Part shown: piece by piece, positions 42,445 through 50,705 of the stretch | Layout of the letters: each line of letters starts with the position of its first letter | Position numbering within the stretch: the stretch's first letter is position 1 | Source of the DNA: Lentzea albida | Lineage (GTDB): Bacteria > Actinomycetota > Actinomycetes > Mycobacteriales > Pseudonocardiaceae | NCBI RefSeq assembly: GCF_900111005.1 | Contig: NZ_FOFV01000003.1 | Span: 124,001-188,000 of the forward strand | Length of the DNA stretch: 64,000 nucleotides | Direction of reading: 5' to 3' | Position numbers and translations under genes: made by a program | Notes under the pieces: model-generated | Databases searched by the model: none | What the model was told of the DNA's origin: nothing | What the model saw: the letters and a program-made list of their open reading frames with translations, nothing else

Positions 42445-43137
42445 CAGGAAGCCGCGCAGCAGCGAGGCCGTCCCGTCGAGGTGCTCGGCCATCGCCTGGC
42501 GGGCCGCCGCCGGGTCTCCGTCCAAAATGGAGACGATGATGCGCTCGTGCTGGGCGTTGGAGTGCGCGAGGTTCGGTTCGAGCAGCGGGATGTGGTCCAG
42601 CAGCTCGTTGGCGCGCATCCGCGACTCGGCGACGGCGGCGGTCAGCGCCGCGGACCCGGTCGCCTCGGCGATCGCGAGGTGCAGCCGCGAGTCCTTGCGC
42701 CGGTACTCCGCGAGCGACGAGGTCGAGGCCTCCTCGAGGCGGGCGCGCAGGCCACGGCGTTCGGCCGGGCCGAGCGAGCGGCCCGCCGCCGTCTCCGCGG
42801 CGCCCGTCTCCAGCACCCTGCGCAACGTCAGCACGTCGTGCAGGTCGCCGAACTCCTTGCCGGGGGCCGACTTCGGGAGCGAGTCCTTGACGAACGTGCC
42901 GCCGTACCGCCCCCTTCGCGACTCGACGTAGTGGTTCTCCTGCAACGACCTGATGGCCTCGCGCACGGTCACCCGGCTCACGCCGAGCCGGGTGGCCAGG
43001 TCCCGTTCGGACGGCAGCCTCTCCCCTGGCGCGACGACGCCGAGCCGGATGGACTGCATGAGCCGTTCGACGGTCTCCTCGAAGGCGTTGCCCGCCCGCA
43101 CCGGGCGGAACAACGCCTCCTGCGCGTGTTCCACCAT
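42439..43137 (-). CDS. GntR-family (FadR/FCD) transcriptional regulator
   Basis: This 232-aa regulator has an N-terminal winged HTH (ERLMQSIRLGVVAPGERLPS, then VTVREAIRSLQENHYVESRR) and an all-helical FCD ligand domain (VLTLRRVLETGAAETAAGRS, DSRLHLAIAEATGSAALTAA, NAQHERIIVSILDGDPAAAR). Metal-binding residues typical of FCD are plausible (DSRLH and the later His). It starts 1 bp after the SDR stop and so is the last gene of the gamma-glutamylation cluster, which it probably regulates. Confidence 0.9.
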   Translation of the reverse strand: MVEHAQEALFRPVRAGNAFEETVERLMQSIRLGVVAPGERLPSERDLATRLGVSRVTVREAIRSLQENHYVESRRGRYGGTFVKDSLPKSAPGKEFGDLHDVLTLRRVLETGAAETAAGRSLGPAERRGLRARLEEASTSSLAEYRRKDSRLHLAIAEATGSAALTAAVAESRMRANELLDHIPLLEPNLAHSNAQHERIIVSILDGDPAAARQAMAEHLDGTASLLRGFLV

Positions 43138-43905
43138 CTACAGAGGTGTCACGTACGCGCCGGCGATGCCGCCGTCCACGAGGAAGTTCGACGCGGTCAT
43201 GAACGAGGAGTCGTCGGACGCCAGGAACGCGACCGCCGCGGCGATCTCCTCGGGTTCCGCGAACCGGCCGAGCGGGACGTGCACGAGCCGGCGCGCGGCC
43301 CGCTCCGGGTCCTTCGCGAACAGCTCCCGCAGCAACGGGGTGTTGACCGGGCCGGGAGACAGGGCGTTGACGCGGATGCCCTCCCGGGCGAACTGCACGC
43401 CGAGCTCACGCGACATCGCGAGCACGCCGCCCTTCGACGCCGTGTAGGAGATCTGGGACGTCGCCGCGCCCATCGTCGCGACGAACGACGCCGTGTTGAT
43501 GATGGAGCCCTTGCCGTTGGCCTGCATGTGCGGGATGGCGTACTTGCAGCACAGGTAGACCGACGTGAGGTTCACCTTCTGGACGCGCTCCCACGCCTCG
43601 ATGCCCGTCGTGAGGATCGAGTCGTCGTCGGGCGGCGAGATACCGGCGTTGTTGAACGCGATGTCCAGCTTGCCGTAAGTGTCCACAGTGGTCTGGAAGA
43701 GCGCCTTGACCTGTTCCTCGTCGGTCACGTCGACCTGGACGAACAGCCCGCCCACCTCGTCCGCGGCCGCCTTGCCGGTGGCGGGGTCGAGATCGGCGAC
43801 GACGACCTTCGCGCCCTCGCTCGCGAACCGGCGCGCGGTCGCGAGTCCGATGCCGCTGCCGCCCCCCGTCACGACGGCCACGCGGCCCTCGAGTCGCTGC
43901 ACCAT
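43138..43905 (-). CDS. short-chain dehydrogenase/reductase
   Basis: The 255-aa classical SDR has the NAD(P) motif VVTGGGSGIGLATARRFASE, DLDP after beta-2 (favouring NAD), FNNAGISPP, and the catalytic Ser-Tyr-Lys in ISYTASKGGVLAMSRELG. It oxidises or reduces an alcohol or ketone. In this cluster it could oxidise a gamma-glutamylated amino alcohol (for example gamma-glutamylethanolamide) to the aldehyde used by the adjacent aldehyde dehydrogenase; that is inferred from gene order. Confidence 0.9.
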   Translation of the reverse strand: MVQRLEGRVAVVTGGGSGIGLATARRFASEGAKVVVADLDPATGKAAADEVGGLFVQVDVTDEEQVKALFQTTVDTYGKLDIAFNNAGISPPDDDSILTTGIEAWERVQKVNLTSVYLCCKYAIPHMQANGKGSIINTASFVATMGAATSQISYTASKGGVLAMSRELGVQFAREGIRVNALSPGPVNTPLLRELFAKDPERAARRLVHVPLGRFAEPEEIAAAVAFLASDDSSFMTASNFLVDGGIAGAYVTPL

Positions 43906-43938
43906 CTTGTGTTCTCCTTGCTCGGGTGTGACCGGAAA

Positions 43939-45291
43939 TCAGGTGGCGATGAAGACGTTCTTGACCTCGGTGAAGGCGTCGAGCGCGTCGGGACCGAGCT
44001 CGCGGCCGAGGCCGGACTGCTTCACACCACCGAAGGGCGTCCAGTAGCGGACGGACGAGTGCGAGTTCACCGACAGGTTCCCGGCCTCGACGGCACGGGA
44101 CACCCGGATCGCACGGCCGACGTCGTTCGTCCAGATCGACCCGGACAGGCCGTACTCGGAGTCGTTCGCGATCCGGATCGCGTCGGCCTCGTCGGTGAAC
44201 GGCAGCACGACGACGACCGGCCCGAAGATCTCCTCGGTGACGGTCACGTGGTCCGCGGGCGGCGTGAGGACCGTCGGGGGGAACCAGAACCCGGGACCGT
44301 CGGGCGACGAGCCCCGGAAAGCGACGTGGGAGTCGTCTGGGACGTAAGACGCCACCTTGCCGAGGTGCGCCGCCGTGATGAGCGGCCCCATCTCGGTGGC
44401 CTCGTCACCGGGCTCGCCGACCTTGACGCCCTTGACGGCGGGCTCCAGCAGCTCCATGAACCGGTCGTAGACGCCGGCCTGCACGAGGATCCGCGAGCGC
44501 GCGCAGCAGTCCTGACCGGCGTTGTCGAACACCCCGTACGGCGCCGTGGCGGCCGCCTTCTCGAGGTCGGAGTCGGCGAAGACGATGTTCGCGGACTTGC
44601 CGCCGAGCTCCAGGGTCACCCGCTTCACCTGGTCCGCGCAGCCCGCCATGATCTGCTTGCCGACCTCGGTGGAGCCGGTGAAGACGACCTTGCGCACCAA
44701 CGGGTGCGTGACGAACCGGTTGCCGACGACGCTGCCCTTGCCCGGCAGCACCTGGAACACGCCCTCCGGGAGGCCCGCCTCCAGCGCGAGCTCACCGAGC
44801 CGGATCGCGGTCAGCGGCGTCACCTCGGCGGGCTTGAGCACGACGGTGTTGCCGGCCGCGAGCGCGGGCGCGAAACCCCAGCCCGCGATGGGCATCGGGA
44901 AGTTCCACGGCACGATCACGCCGACGACGCCGAGCGGCTCGTGGAACGTGACGTCGAGCCCGCCCGCGACCGGGATCTGCTTGCCGAACAGCCGTTCCGG
45001 CGCGGCCGAGTAGTACTGCAGCACGTCGCGGACGTTGCCCGCCTCCCAGCGCGCGTTGCCGATGGTGTGGCCGGAGTTCTCGACCTCCAGCAGCGCGAGC
45101 TCCTCGACGTGCGCGTCGACGACCTCCGCGAACTTCCGCAACAGCCGGGCGCGGTCTCCCGGTGCGACGGTTCGCCAGCTCTCGAACGCCTTCTGCGCGC
45201 GGGCGATCGCCGCGTCCGTCTCCTCGAGGGAGGTGTGCGGTACGGACCGCACGACTTTCTCGGTGGCCGGGTTGATCACGTCAAAGGTCAC
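43939..45291 (-). CDS. NAD(P)-dependent aldehyde dehydrogenase (PuuC-like)
   Basis: The 450-aa enzyme begins at a GTG (VTFDVINPATEKVVRSVPH) overlapping the upstream hydrolase stop. Motifs are VPWNFPMPIAGWGFAPALAA, FTGSTEVGKQIM, the general-base Glu in TLELGGKSANIVFAD, the catalytic Cys in NAGQDCCARSRILV and EEIFGPVVVVLPF. The context suggests oxidation of a gamma-glutamyl-amino-aldehyde to the acid, as PuuC does in putrescine degradation. Confidence 0.9.
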   Translation of the reverse strand: MTFDVINPATEKVVRSVPHTSLEETDAAIARAQKAFESWRTVAPGDRARLLRKFAEVVDAHVEELALLEVENSGHTIGNARWEAGNVRDVLQYYSAAPERLFGKQIPVAGGLDVTFHEPLGVVGVIVPWNFPMPIAGWGFAPALAAGNTVVLKPAEVTPLTAIRLGELALEAGLPEGVFQVLPGKGSVVGNRFVTHPLVRKVVFTGSTEVGKQIMAGCADQVKRVTLELGGKSANIVFADSDLEKAAATAPYGVFDNAGQDCCARSRILVQAGVYDRFMELLEPAVKGVKVGEPGDEATEMGPLITAAHLGKVASYVPDDSHVAFRGSSPDGPGFWFPPTVLTPPADHVTVTEEIFGPVVVVLPFTDEADAIRIANDSEYGLSGSIWTNDVGRAIRVSRAVEAGNLSVNSHSSVRYWTPFGGVKQSGLGRELGPDALDAFTEVKNVFIAT

Positions 45292-45983
45292 GACGCTTTG
45301 CTCCTTGCGACGTCCACGAGCGCTTCGAACAGCCTGAGGTCTTCGATGTCCTGCTCCGGGTGCGACTGCACGCCGACGACGAACCGCGCGCCTTCCAGTT
45401 CCACGGCCTCGACCGTGCCGTCGGGGGCCTGCGCGGTGACCCGGAGCCCGTCCGCGATCCGGTCCAGCGACTGGTGGTGGTGGCACTGAACGGTCGTCCG
45501 GCCGCCGAGGATCCGGTGCAGCGCGGTGCCTTCCGCGACGGTGATCTCGGTGTGCTCGAACACCGCGGGCGCCGGGTTGTGGCCCTCGACGTGCTGGTGC
45601 AGCGTGCCGCCCAGCGCCACGTTGAGGACCTGCATGCCCCGGCACACCCCGAGCAGCGGCAGGTCGAGCTTCAGCGCGGCCTCGACCAGCGCGAACTCGG
45701 CCTCGTCGCGGGCGGGGTTCGGGTCGCCGGTCCGCTCGTCGGGCTCGGCCCCGTAGGTCCCGGGGTCGATGTCGGCACCGCCCGCGATCACCAGGGCGTC
45801 CAGGAACGCGATGGTCTCGGCGTTCCACGCGCCGACCGGCGGCAGCATGACGGGGTTGCCGCCCGCCTGCACCACGCAGTCGAGGTAGCCGCGGTAGAGC
45901 ACCGCGGCCTCCACGTCCCAGTGCCCGAAGCGCGTGCGCTCCAGGTACGTGCTGATGCCGATGAGTGGCTTAGAGGCGCTCAA
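45288..45983 (-). CDS. gamma-glutamyl hydrolase, PuuD-like class I amidotransferase
   Basis: The 231-aa protein has the PuuD layout: PLIGISTYLERTRFGHWDVE, VIAGGADIDPGTYG, the nucleophile in LPLLGVCRGMQVLNVALGG, and HHHQSLDRIADGL plus the His-Glu in VGVQSHPEQDIED. It should cleave the gamma-glutamyl amide at the end of the pathway and release glutamate plus the deaminated product. The likely start is a TTG (45983) that overlaps the end of the glutamine-synthetase-like gene by 14 bp. Confidence 0.9.
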   Translation of the reverse strand: MSASKPLIGISTYLERTRFGHWDVEAAVLYRGYLDCVVQAGGNPVMLPPVGAWNAETIAFLDALVIAGGADIDPGTYGAEPDERTGDPNPARDEAEFALVEAALKLDLPLLGVCRGMQVLNVALGGTLHQHVEGHNPAPAVFEHTEITVAEGTALHRILGGRTTVQCHHHQSLDRIADGLRVTAQAPDGTVEAVELEGARFVVGVQSHPEQDIEDLRLFEALVDVARSKAS

Positions 45984-47310
45984 ACCCGCGTACCTTCTCC
46001 CAGTCCGTGACCGCCGCGTCGAACGCGGCCAGTTCGACCTTCGCCGCGTTCAGGTAGTGGTCGACGACGTCCTGCCCGAACGCCGATCGCGCGATCTCGC
46101 TGGCGGACAACAACTCCGCCGCCTCGCGCAGCGTCGTCGGCACCGTCGGCCGGTCGGACGCGTAGGCGTTGCCGACGAACTCGTCCTCCAGTTCCAGCTC
46201 CTGCTCGACGCCGTGCAGACCGGCCGCGATCAGCGCCGCCACCGCCAGGTACGGGTTCACGTCCCCGCCGGGTACCCGGTTCTCGAACCTCAAGGACTGC
46301 CCGTGGCCCACGACCCGCAGCGCGCACGTGCGGTTGTCGCGTCCCCACGCGACGGCGGTCGGCGCGAACGAGCCCTGCACGTAGCGCTTGTAGGAGTTGA
46401 TGTTCGGGGCGAGGAAGTAGGTGAGCTCCCGCAGCGCGGCCAGCTGACCGGCGAGGAAGTGCTTCATCAGCTTCGACATGCCGTGGCCCTCGGCGAAGAC
46501 CGGCTCGCCGTCCTTGGACCGCAGGGAGAGGTGGATGTGGCAGGAGTTGCCCTCGCGTTCGTTGTACTTCGCCATGAACGTGAGCGACTTGCCCTGCTGC
46601 GAGGCGATCTCCTTGGAACCGTTCTTGTAGATCGCGTGCTGGTCGCACGTGCGCAGCGCCGTCGTGTAGCGGAAGGCGATCTCGTGCTGGCCGGGGTTGC
46701 ACTCGCCCTTGGCCGACTCGACGACCATGCCGGCGCCTGTCATGCCGTTGCGGATGGCGCGCAGCAACGGTTCCACGCGCGCGGTGCCGAGCAACGAGTA
46801 GTCGACGTTGTACTGGTTGGACGGTGTGAGGTCGCGGTAGCCCGCGTTCCAGGCCCGCTCGTAGGTGTCGTCGAAGACGATGAACTCGAGCTCGGTGCCG
46901 ACGTACGCCTCGAGGCCGAGCGCCGCGAGCCGGTCGAGCTGCTTGCGCAGGACCTGCCGCGGCGAGGCGACGACGGGGTCGCCGTTCTCCCAGACGACGT
47001 CGCACATGATCAGCGCGGTGCCCTCCTGCCACGGCACCCGGCGCAGCGTCTCGACGTCCGGCTTCATGACGAAGTCGCCGTACCCGCGTTCCCAGCTCGA
47101 CATCGCGAAGCCGGTGACCGGGTTCATCTCGACGTCGACGGCGAGGAGGTAGTTGCAGCCCTCCGCGGAGTGCCCGAGGACCTCGTCGAGGAAGTACCGC
47201 GCAGCGCACCGCTTGCCCTGCAGGCGGCCCTGCATGTCCACGATCGCGACCAGGACGGTGTCGATCTCACCGGTGTCCACGGCCTCGCGCAACTCCTCGA
47301 CGGTCAGCAT
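45970..47310 (-). CDS. glutamine-synthetase-like gamma-glutamylamine ligase (PuuA/GlnA4 type)
   Basis: The 446-aa protein has glutamine-synthetase catalytic segments: GTELEFIVFDDTYERAWN (metal Glu), MVVESAKGECNPGQHEIAFR, SCHIHLSLRSKDGEPVF, and NINSYKRYVQGSFAPTAVAW followed by RFENRVPGGDVNPYLAVAA. It lacks the adenylylation-loop signature of housekeeping GlnA. Relatives glutamylate putrescine (PuuA), polyamines (GlnA3) or ethanolamine (GlnA4 of Streptomyces coelicolor). The divergent ethanolamine-type permease favours ethanolamine as substrate, but a polyamine cannot be excluded. It starts the catabolic operon. Confidence 0.88.
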   Translation of the reverse strand: MLTVEELREAVDTGEIDTVLVAIVDMQGRLQGKRCAARYFLDEVLGHSAEGCNYLLAVDVEMNPVTGFAMSSWERGYGDFVMKPDVETLRRVPWQEGTALIMCDVVWENGDPVVASPRQVLRKQLDRLAALGLEAYVGTELEFIVFDDTYERAWNAGYRDLTPSNQYNVDYSLLGTARVEPLLRAIRNGMTGAGMVVESAKGECNPGQHEIAFRYTTALRTCDQHAIYKNGSKEIASQQGKSLTFMAKYNEREGNSCHIHLSLRSKDGEPVFAEGHGMSKLMKHFLAGQLAALRELTYFLAPNINSYKRYVQGSFAPTAVAWGRDNRTCALRVVGHGQSLRFENRVPGGDVNPYLAVAALIAAGLHGVEQELELEDEFVGNAYASDRPTVPTTLREAAELLSASEIARSAFGQDVVDHYLNAAKVELAAFDAAVTDWEKVRGFERL

Positions 47311-47421
47311 CTCCGCGTTCCTCCAAAGGTATGCCTGCGAGCCATTGGCCGCATCATCTTGACACCACCGGGTGACGAGCGCCACCCTCAACCACCGCTT
47401 AAAGGACTATTAGGAGTCCAT

Positions 47422-48846
47422 ATGGCCAAGCACGTCGAGTACGAGAAGGTGAGCAGCGACTACCTGGAGCACCGACAGCTCAAGAGAGGCGCGGCGGGGT
47501 GGGTCCTGCTGGCCGGGCTGGGAGTCTCGTACGTGATCTCCGGCGACTTCGCCGGGTGGAACTTCGGCCTCGCCCAGGGTGGCTGGGGCGGGTTGCTGAT
47601 CGCCACGATCCTGATGGCGACGATGTACACGTGCATGGTGTTCGGTCTGGCGGAACTGGCGTCGGCACTGCCCGTGGCGGGCGCCGGCTACGGCTTCGCG
47701 AGGCGCGCGCTCGGCCCGTTGGGCGGGTACGCAACGGGTATCGCGATCCTCATCGAGTACGCCATCGCTCCCGCGGCGATCTCGGTGTTCATCGGCGACT
47801 ACGTGAAGGCTCTCGGTCTGCTCGACGCGACGTGGCCCGTGTACCTCGCGTGCTACATCGTGTTCGTCGGCATCCACCTGTACGGCGTGGGCGAGGCGCT
47901 GCGGGTGATGTTCGTGATCACCGGTGTCGCCGTGGTGGCCCTGGTCGCGTTCGTGGTGGGCATGGTCCCGAAGTTCGACTCCTCCAAGCTGTTCGACATC
48001 GGTGACGGCTCGTTCCTGCCGATGGGCGTGACGGGCGCGTGGGGCGCGGTGGTGTTCGCGATCTGGTTCTTCCTCGCGGTGGAAGGCGTGCCCCTGGCCG
48101 CCGAGGAAGCGCGCGATCCCAAGCGGGACATGCCCCGCGGCATCATCGGCGCGATGGTGGTGCTGCTGGTGTTCGCGGCGGCCATCCTGCTCGTCGCTCC
48201 CGGCGGTGCGGGTTCGAAGGTGCTGGAGGCGTCCGGCAACCCGTTGCCCGAAGCCGTTCGCGCGGCCTACGGCGGCGACACGTTCCTGGCGCAGCTCGTG
48301 AACTACGTCGGGCTGGCCGGTCTGGTGGCGTCGTTCTTCTCGATCATCTACGCGTACTCGCGGCAGCTGTTCGCGTTGTCGCGGGCGGGATACCTGCCGC
48401 GGTGGTTGTCGAAGACCGGCAAGCGCAAGACCCCGTACCTGGCGTTGATCGTGCCCGGCACGATCGGCTTCGTCCTGGCGACCACGATGAAGACGATCGA
48501 CCCCGTGACCGGTGGCGCCCGGCTCATCAACATCGCGGTGTTCGGTGCCGCGTTGTCGTACGTGCTGATGATGGTGTCGCACATCGTGTTGCGGAAGACG
48601 GCGCCCGACCTGCCTCGCCCGTACCGGACTCCTGGCGGTGTGGTGACCACGAGCGTGGCGCTGGTCCTGGCCGTGGCCGCTGTCATCGCGACGTTTTTCG
48701 TGGACGAGATCGCCGCCGCGGTCACGGCGGGCATCGTGGTGATCGCCGTGGCGTACTACTGGTTCTACAGCCGGCACCACCTCGTGGCGAACGCTCCGGA
48801 GGAGGAGTTCGCGGCGATCGCGAAGGCGGAGGCCGAGCTCGACTGA
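47422..48846 (+). CDS. eat: APC-family permease, ethanolamine permease type
   Basis: The 474-aa transporter has about 12 helices. N-terminal EHRQLKRGAAGWVLLAGLGV, SYVISGDFAGWNFGLAQGGW and FFLAVEGVPLAAEEARDPKR match the ethanolamine permease branch of the APC superfamily as I know it. ATG47422 has TAGGAG upstream. It is divergent from the glutamine-synthetase-like gene over a 111-bp gap, so import and glutamylation are probably co-regulated. A different small amine is possible. Confidence 0.8.
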   Translation: MAKHVEYEKVSSDYLEHRQLKRGAAGWVLLAGLGVSYVISGDFAGWNFGLAQGGWGGLLIATILMATMYTCMVFGLAELASALPVAGAGYGFARRALGPLGGYATGIAILIEYAIAPAAISVFIGDYVKALGLLDATWPVYLACYIVFVGIHLYGVGEALRVMFVITGVAVVALVAFVVGMVPKFDSSKLFDIGDGSFLPMGVTGAWGAVVFAIWFFLAVEGVPLAAEEARDPKRDMPRGIIGAMVVLLVFAAAILLVAPGGAGSKVLEASGNPLPEAVRAAYGGDTFLAQLVNYVGLAGLVASFFSIIYAYSRQLFALSRAGYLPRWLSKTGKRKTPYLALIVPGTIGFVLATTMKTIDPVTGGARLINIAVFGAALSYVLMMVSHIVLRKTAPDLPRPYRTPGGVVTTSVALVLAVAAVIATFFVDEIAAAVTAGIVVIAVAYYWFYSRHHLVANAPEEEFAAIAKAEAELD

Positions 48847-48852
48847 GCGGAC

Positions 48853-48881
48853 GGGCGGCGACACGGTCCGTGCCGCCGCCC
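48853..48881 (+). terminator. terminator after the permease gene
   Basis: GGGCGGCGACACGG (48853-48866) pairs with CCGTGCCGCCGCCC (48868-48881) with one mismatch and a very small loop, 6 bp after the permease stop. Confidence 0.65.
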
Positions 48882-48882
48882 G

Positions 48883-48931
48883 CCCCTAACGCGGGGTGAC
48901 GTCCCCCTAACGGGTGACGGACGGCCCCTAA
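48883..48931. repeat. three CCCCTAA boxes spaced exactly 21 bp
   Basis: CCCCTAA occurs at 48883-48889, 48904-48910 and 48925-48931. The start-to-start distance is 21 bp each time, two helical turns, so the boxes face the same side of the DNA. The first two are followed by CG(CG)GGGTGACG-like sequence. They lie 110-158 bp upstream of the IniB-like gene. An activator or repressor array is the likeliest meaning. Confidence 0.75.
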
Positions 48932-48994
48932 GGAGTTCGGCCGCCCGAGATCTAGGGCGCGCACCCGATGCCAGGGGAATGTTGATCTCACTAC

Positions 48995-49008
48995 GGTTCC
49001 CGGGAACC
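48995..49008. promoter_or_regulatory. 14-bp palindrome upstream of the IniB-like gene
   Basis: GGTTCCCGGGAACC is a perfect palindrome 32 bp before the ATG. Its position fits an operator over or just after the promoter. The binding protein is unknown. Confidence 0.45.
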
Positions 49009-49040
49009 TTCCCCCGACCCGCCGTAGGAGCTCCACTCCC

Positions 49041-49799
49041 ATGATGCAGCAGGACATCCAGCCGGCCACCCCGCAGCAGCCCGTTCAGCCCGCCGCGCCC
49101 GCCCAGGCCACCCCGGCGGCCGTGCCGCAGGAGGCCCAGCCGGCGACGCTGCAGGAGTTCGCCCTCAACCTCCTGAACGACCCGGCGGCGCTGTCGGCGT
49201 TCAACCTCGACCCGGAGGGCGTCCTCGGCTCCTGCGGCCTCGGCGACATCACCCCCGGTGACGTGCAGGAGATCCTCCCGCTGGTGCTCGACGCCGCCTC
49301 GATCGCGGACGTCGGCGGCCTCGCGGACGTCAACGGCCTGGTCGGCGACCTGTCCGGCCTCGGCGACGTGTCGCACACCCTCGACGGCGTCACCGGCGTC
49401 GTGCCCGGCCTCGGCGACGTTGCCGGTCTGGGCGGTGTCGCGGACCTCGGCGGTGTGACTGACCTCGGCGGTGTGACCGACCTGTCCGGTGTGACGGGTC
49501 TCGCCGGCACCGGCGACGTGCTCGGCACCGTGACCGGTGTGGCGGACGTCGACGGCGTCCTCGGCACCGTCACCGGCGTGACCGACGTCGTCTCCCTCGA
49601 CGTCACGACCGTCACCGAGACCGTCCACGAGGTCGTCCCGGACGTCGCGCCGGTCGGCGACGTGCACGACACCGTCCACGGCGTCGTCGACGGCACCGTC
49701 GGCACCGTGCTGGGCGGCGACGTGCTGGGCGGTGTCACGGACCTCGACGTGCTCGACGGCGTCGGCGGCCTGACCGAAGGCCTCGGCCTCGGTCTCTGA
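49041..49799 (+). CDS. IniB N-terminal-domain protein with glycine/valine repeats
   Basis: The 252-aa acidic protein has the IniB-type N-terminal domain at about residues 37-85 (LQEFALNLLNDPAALSAFNL, then ITPGDVQEILPLVLD). The rest is a repetitive Gly/Val/Asp/Leu region with many copies of patterns like GGVTDLGG, TGVTDVV and VHDTVHGVVDGTVG. In mycobacteria iniB is the first gene of the cell-wall-antibiotic-induced iniBAC operon, but no iniA/iniC dynamin genes follow here. No signal peptide. ATG49041 is adjacent to ATG49044; GGAG precedes both. Function unknown; regulation probably through the upstream repeat boxes. Confidence 0.75.
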   Translation: MMQQDIQPATPQQPVQPAAPAQATPAAVPQEAQPATLQEFALNLLNDPAALSAFNLDPEGVLGSCGLGDITPGDVQEILPLVLDAASIADVGGLADVNGLVGDLSGLGDVSHTLDGVTGVVPGLGDVAGLGGVADLGGVTDLGGVTDLSGVTGLAGTGDVLGTVTGVADVDGVLGTVTGVTDVVSLDVTTVTETVHEVVPDVAPVGDVHDTVHGVVDGTVGTVLGGDVLGGVTDLDVLDGVGGLTEGLGLGL

Positions 49800-49811
49800 T
49801 CTGATGCTCGG

Positions 49812-50705
49812 ATGAGCAGACGAGCGTTGATCCTCGGCGGCACGGGCCTCATCGGCCGTGCCGCCGCTCGGCGTCTGAGGCAGGCGGGCTGGACCGTCGA
49901 CGCGCCGGGCCGCGAGGTCGACCGCGGCGATCCCGAGGCGCTGGCCGCCGCGATGGGCGACGGCGCCGACCTCCTCGTCGACACCCTCTGCTACTCGGCC
50001 CAGGACGCGCGGACGCTGCTGCCGTTGGCGCGCAAGGCCGTCTCGACCGTGATGATCTCCGCCAAGGCCGTGTACGCGGACTCGCGGGGACGGCACGCGA
50101 ACTCCCCCGAGCCACCCCGGTTCGACGGTCCGGTCACCGAGGACCAGCCGACGCTCGCACCGCAGGAGTCGGATCCGTTCACCCGCGAGGGATACGGCCC
50201 GAACAAGGTAGCGGCGGAACGGACGCTGCTCGACAGCGGACTGCCGGTCACCGTGCTACGACCGTCCAAAGTGCACGGTCCCGGCAACAAGCGCCCGCTG
50301 GAGCAGTACTTCGTCGAACGGATCCTCGCGGGCAACAAGGTGGTCGTGCTCGCCGCACGCGGTGAGGGCGTCGACCACCCGACCGCCGCGGCGAACCTGG
50401 CGGCGTTGGCCGAGACGGTCGCGGACCACCCCGGCGCGCGCGTGCTGAACGCCGCCGACCCCGACGCCCCGAACGGCCTCGAGATCTCCCGGATCATCGC
50501 GGCCTCGCTCGGCCACGTGTGGACGGAGATCCTCCTGGACCACTCCGAAGCGGGCCTGCACCCGTGGCACCGCGGCTTCGTCCTGGACACGTCCGCCGCC
50601 GTGGCCCTGGGCCACCGCCCGGTCGGCGACTACGCCCACACCGTGCAGGAGACGCTCCGCGACCTGGTTTCGAGGCACTCGTGGCAGGATCGGGCACGTG
50701 AGTGA
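49812..50705 (+). CDS. NAD-dependent epimerase/dehydratase family protein
   Basis: The 297-aa extended-SDR protein starts RRALILGGTGLIGRAAARRL, a clear dinucleotide-binding GGTGLIG motif. It later has STVMISAKAVYADSRGRH, YGPNKVAAERTLLDSGLPVT (Tyr-x3-Lys as GPNKVA) and VLRPSKVHGPGNKRPLEQYF. It probably acts on a nucleotide sugar or similar substrate; which one is unclear. It overlaps the next gene by 8 bp. Confidence 0.85.
   Translation: MSRRALILGGTGLIGRAAARRLRQAGWTVDAPGREVDRGDPEALAAAMGDGADLLVDTLCYSAQDARTLLPLARKAVSTVMISAKAVYADSRGRHANSPEPPRFDGPVTEDQPTLAPQESDPFTREGYGPNKVAAERTLLDSGLPVTVLRPSKVHGPGNKRPLEQYFVERILAGNKVVVLAARGEGVDHPTAAANLAALAETVADHPGARVLNAADPDAPNGLEISRIIAASLGHVWTEILLDHSEAGLHPWHRGFVLDTSAAVALGHRPVGDYAHTVQETLRDLVSRHSWQDRARE

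Noticed and set aside
42391-45489. A 1032-codon plus-strand open frame
   Set aside because: It is the reverse of gntR, SDR and aldehyde dehydrogenase genes with strong family motifs on the minus strand.
45934-47421. N-terminal extension of the ethanolamine-type permease by nearly 500 codons
   Set aside because: This part is antisense to the glutamine-synthetase-like gene; ATG47422 has its own ribosome-binding site and begins the conserved permease sequence.
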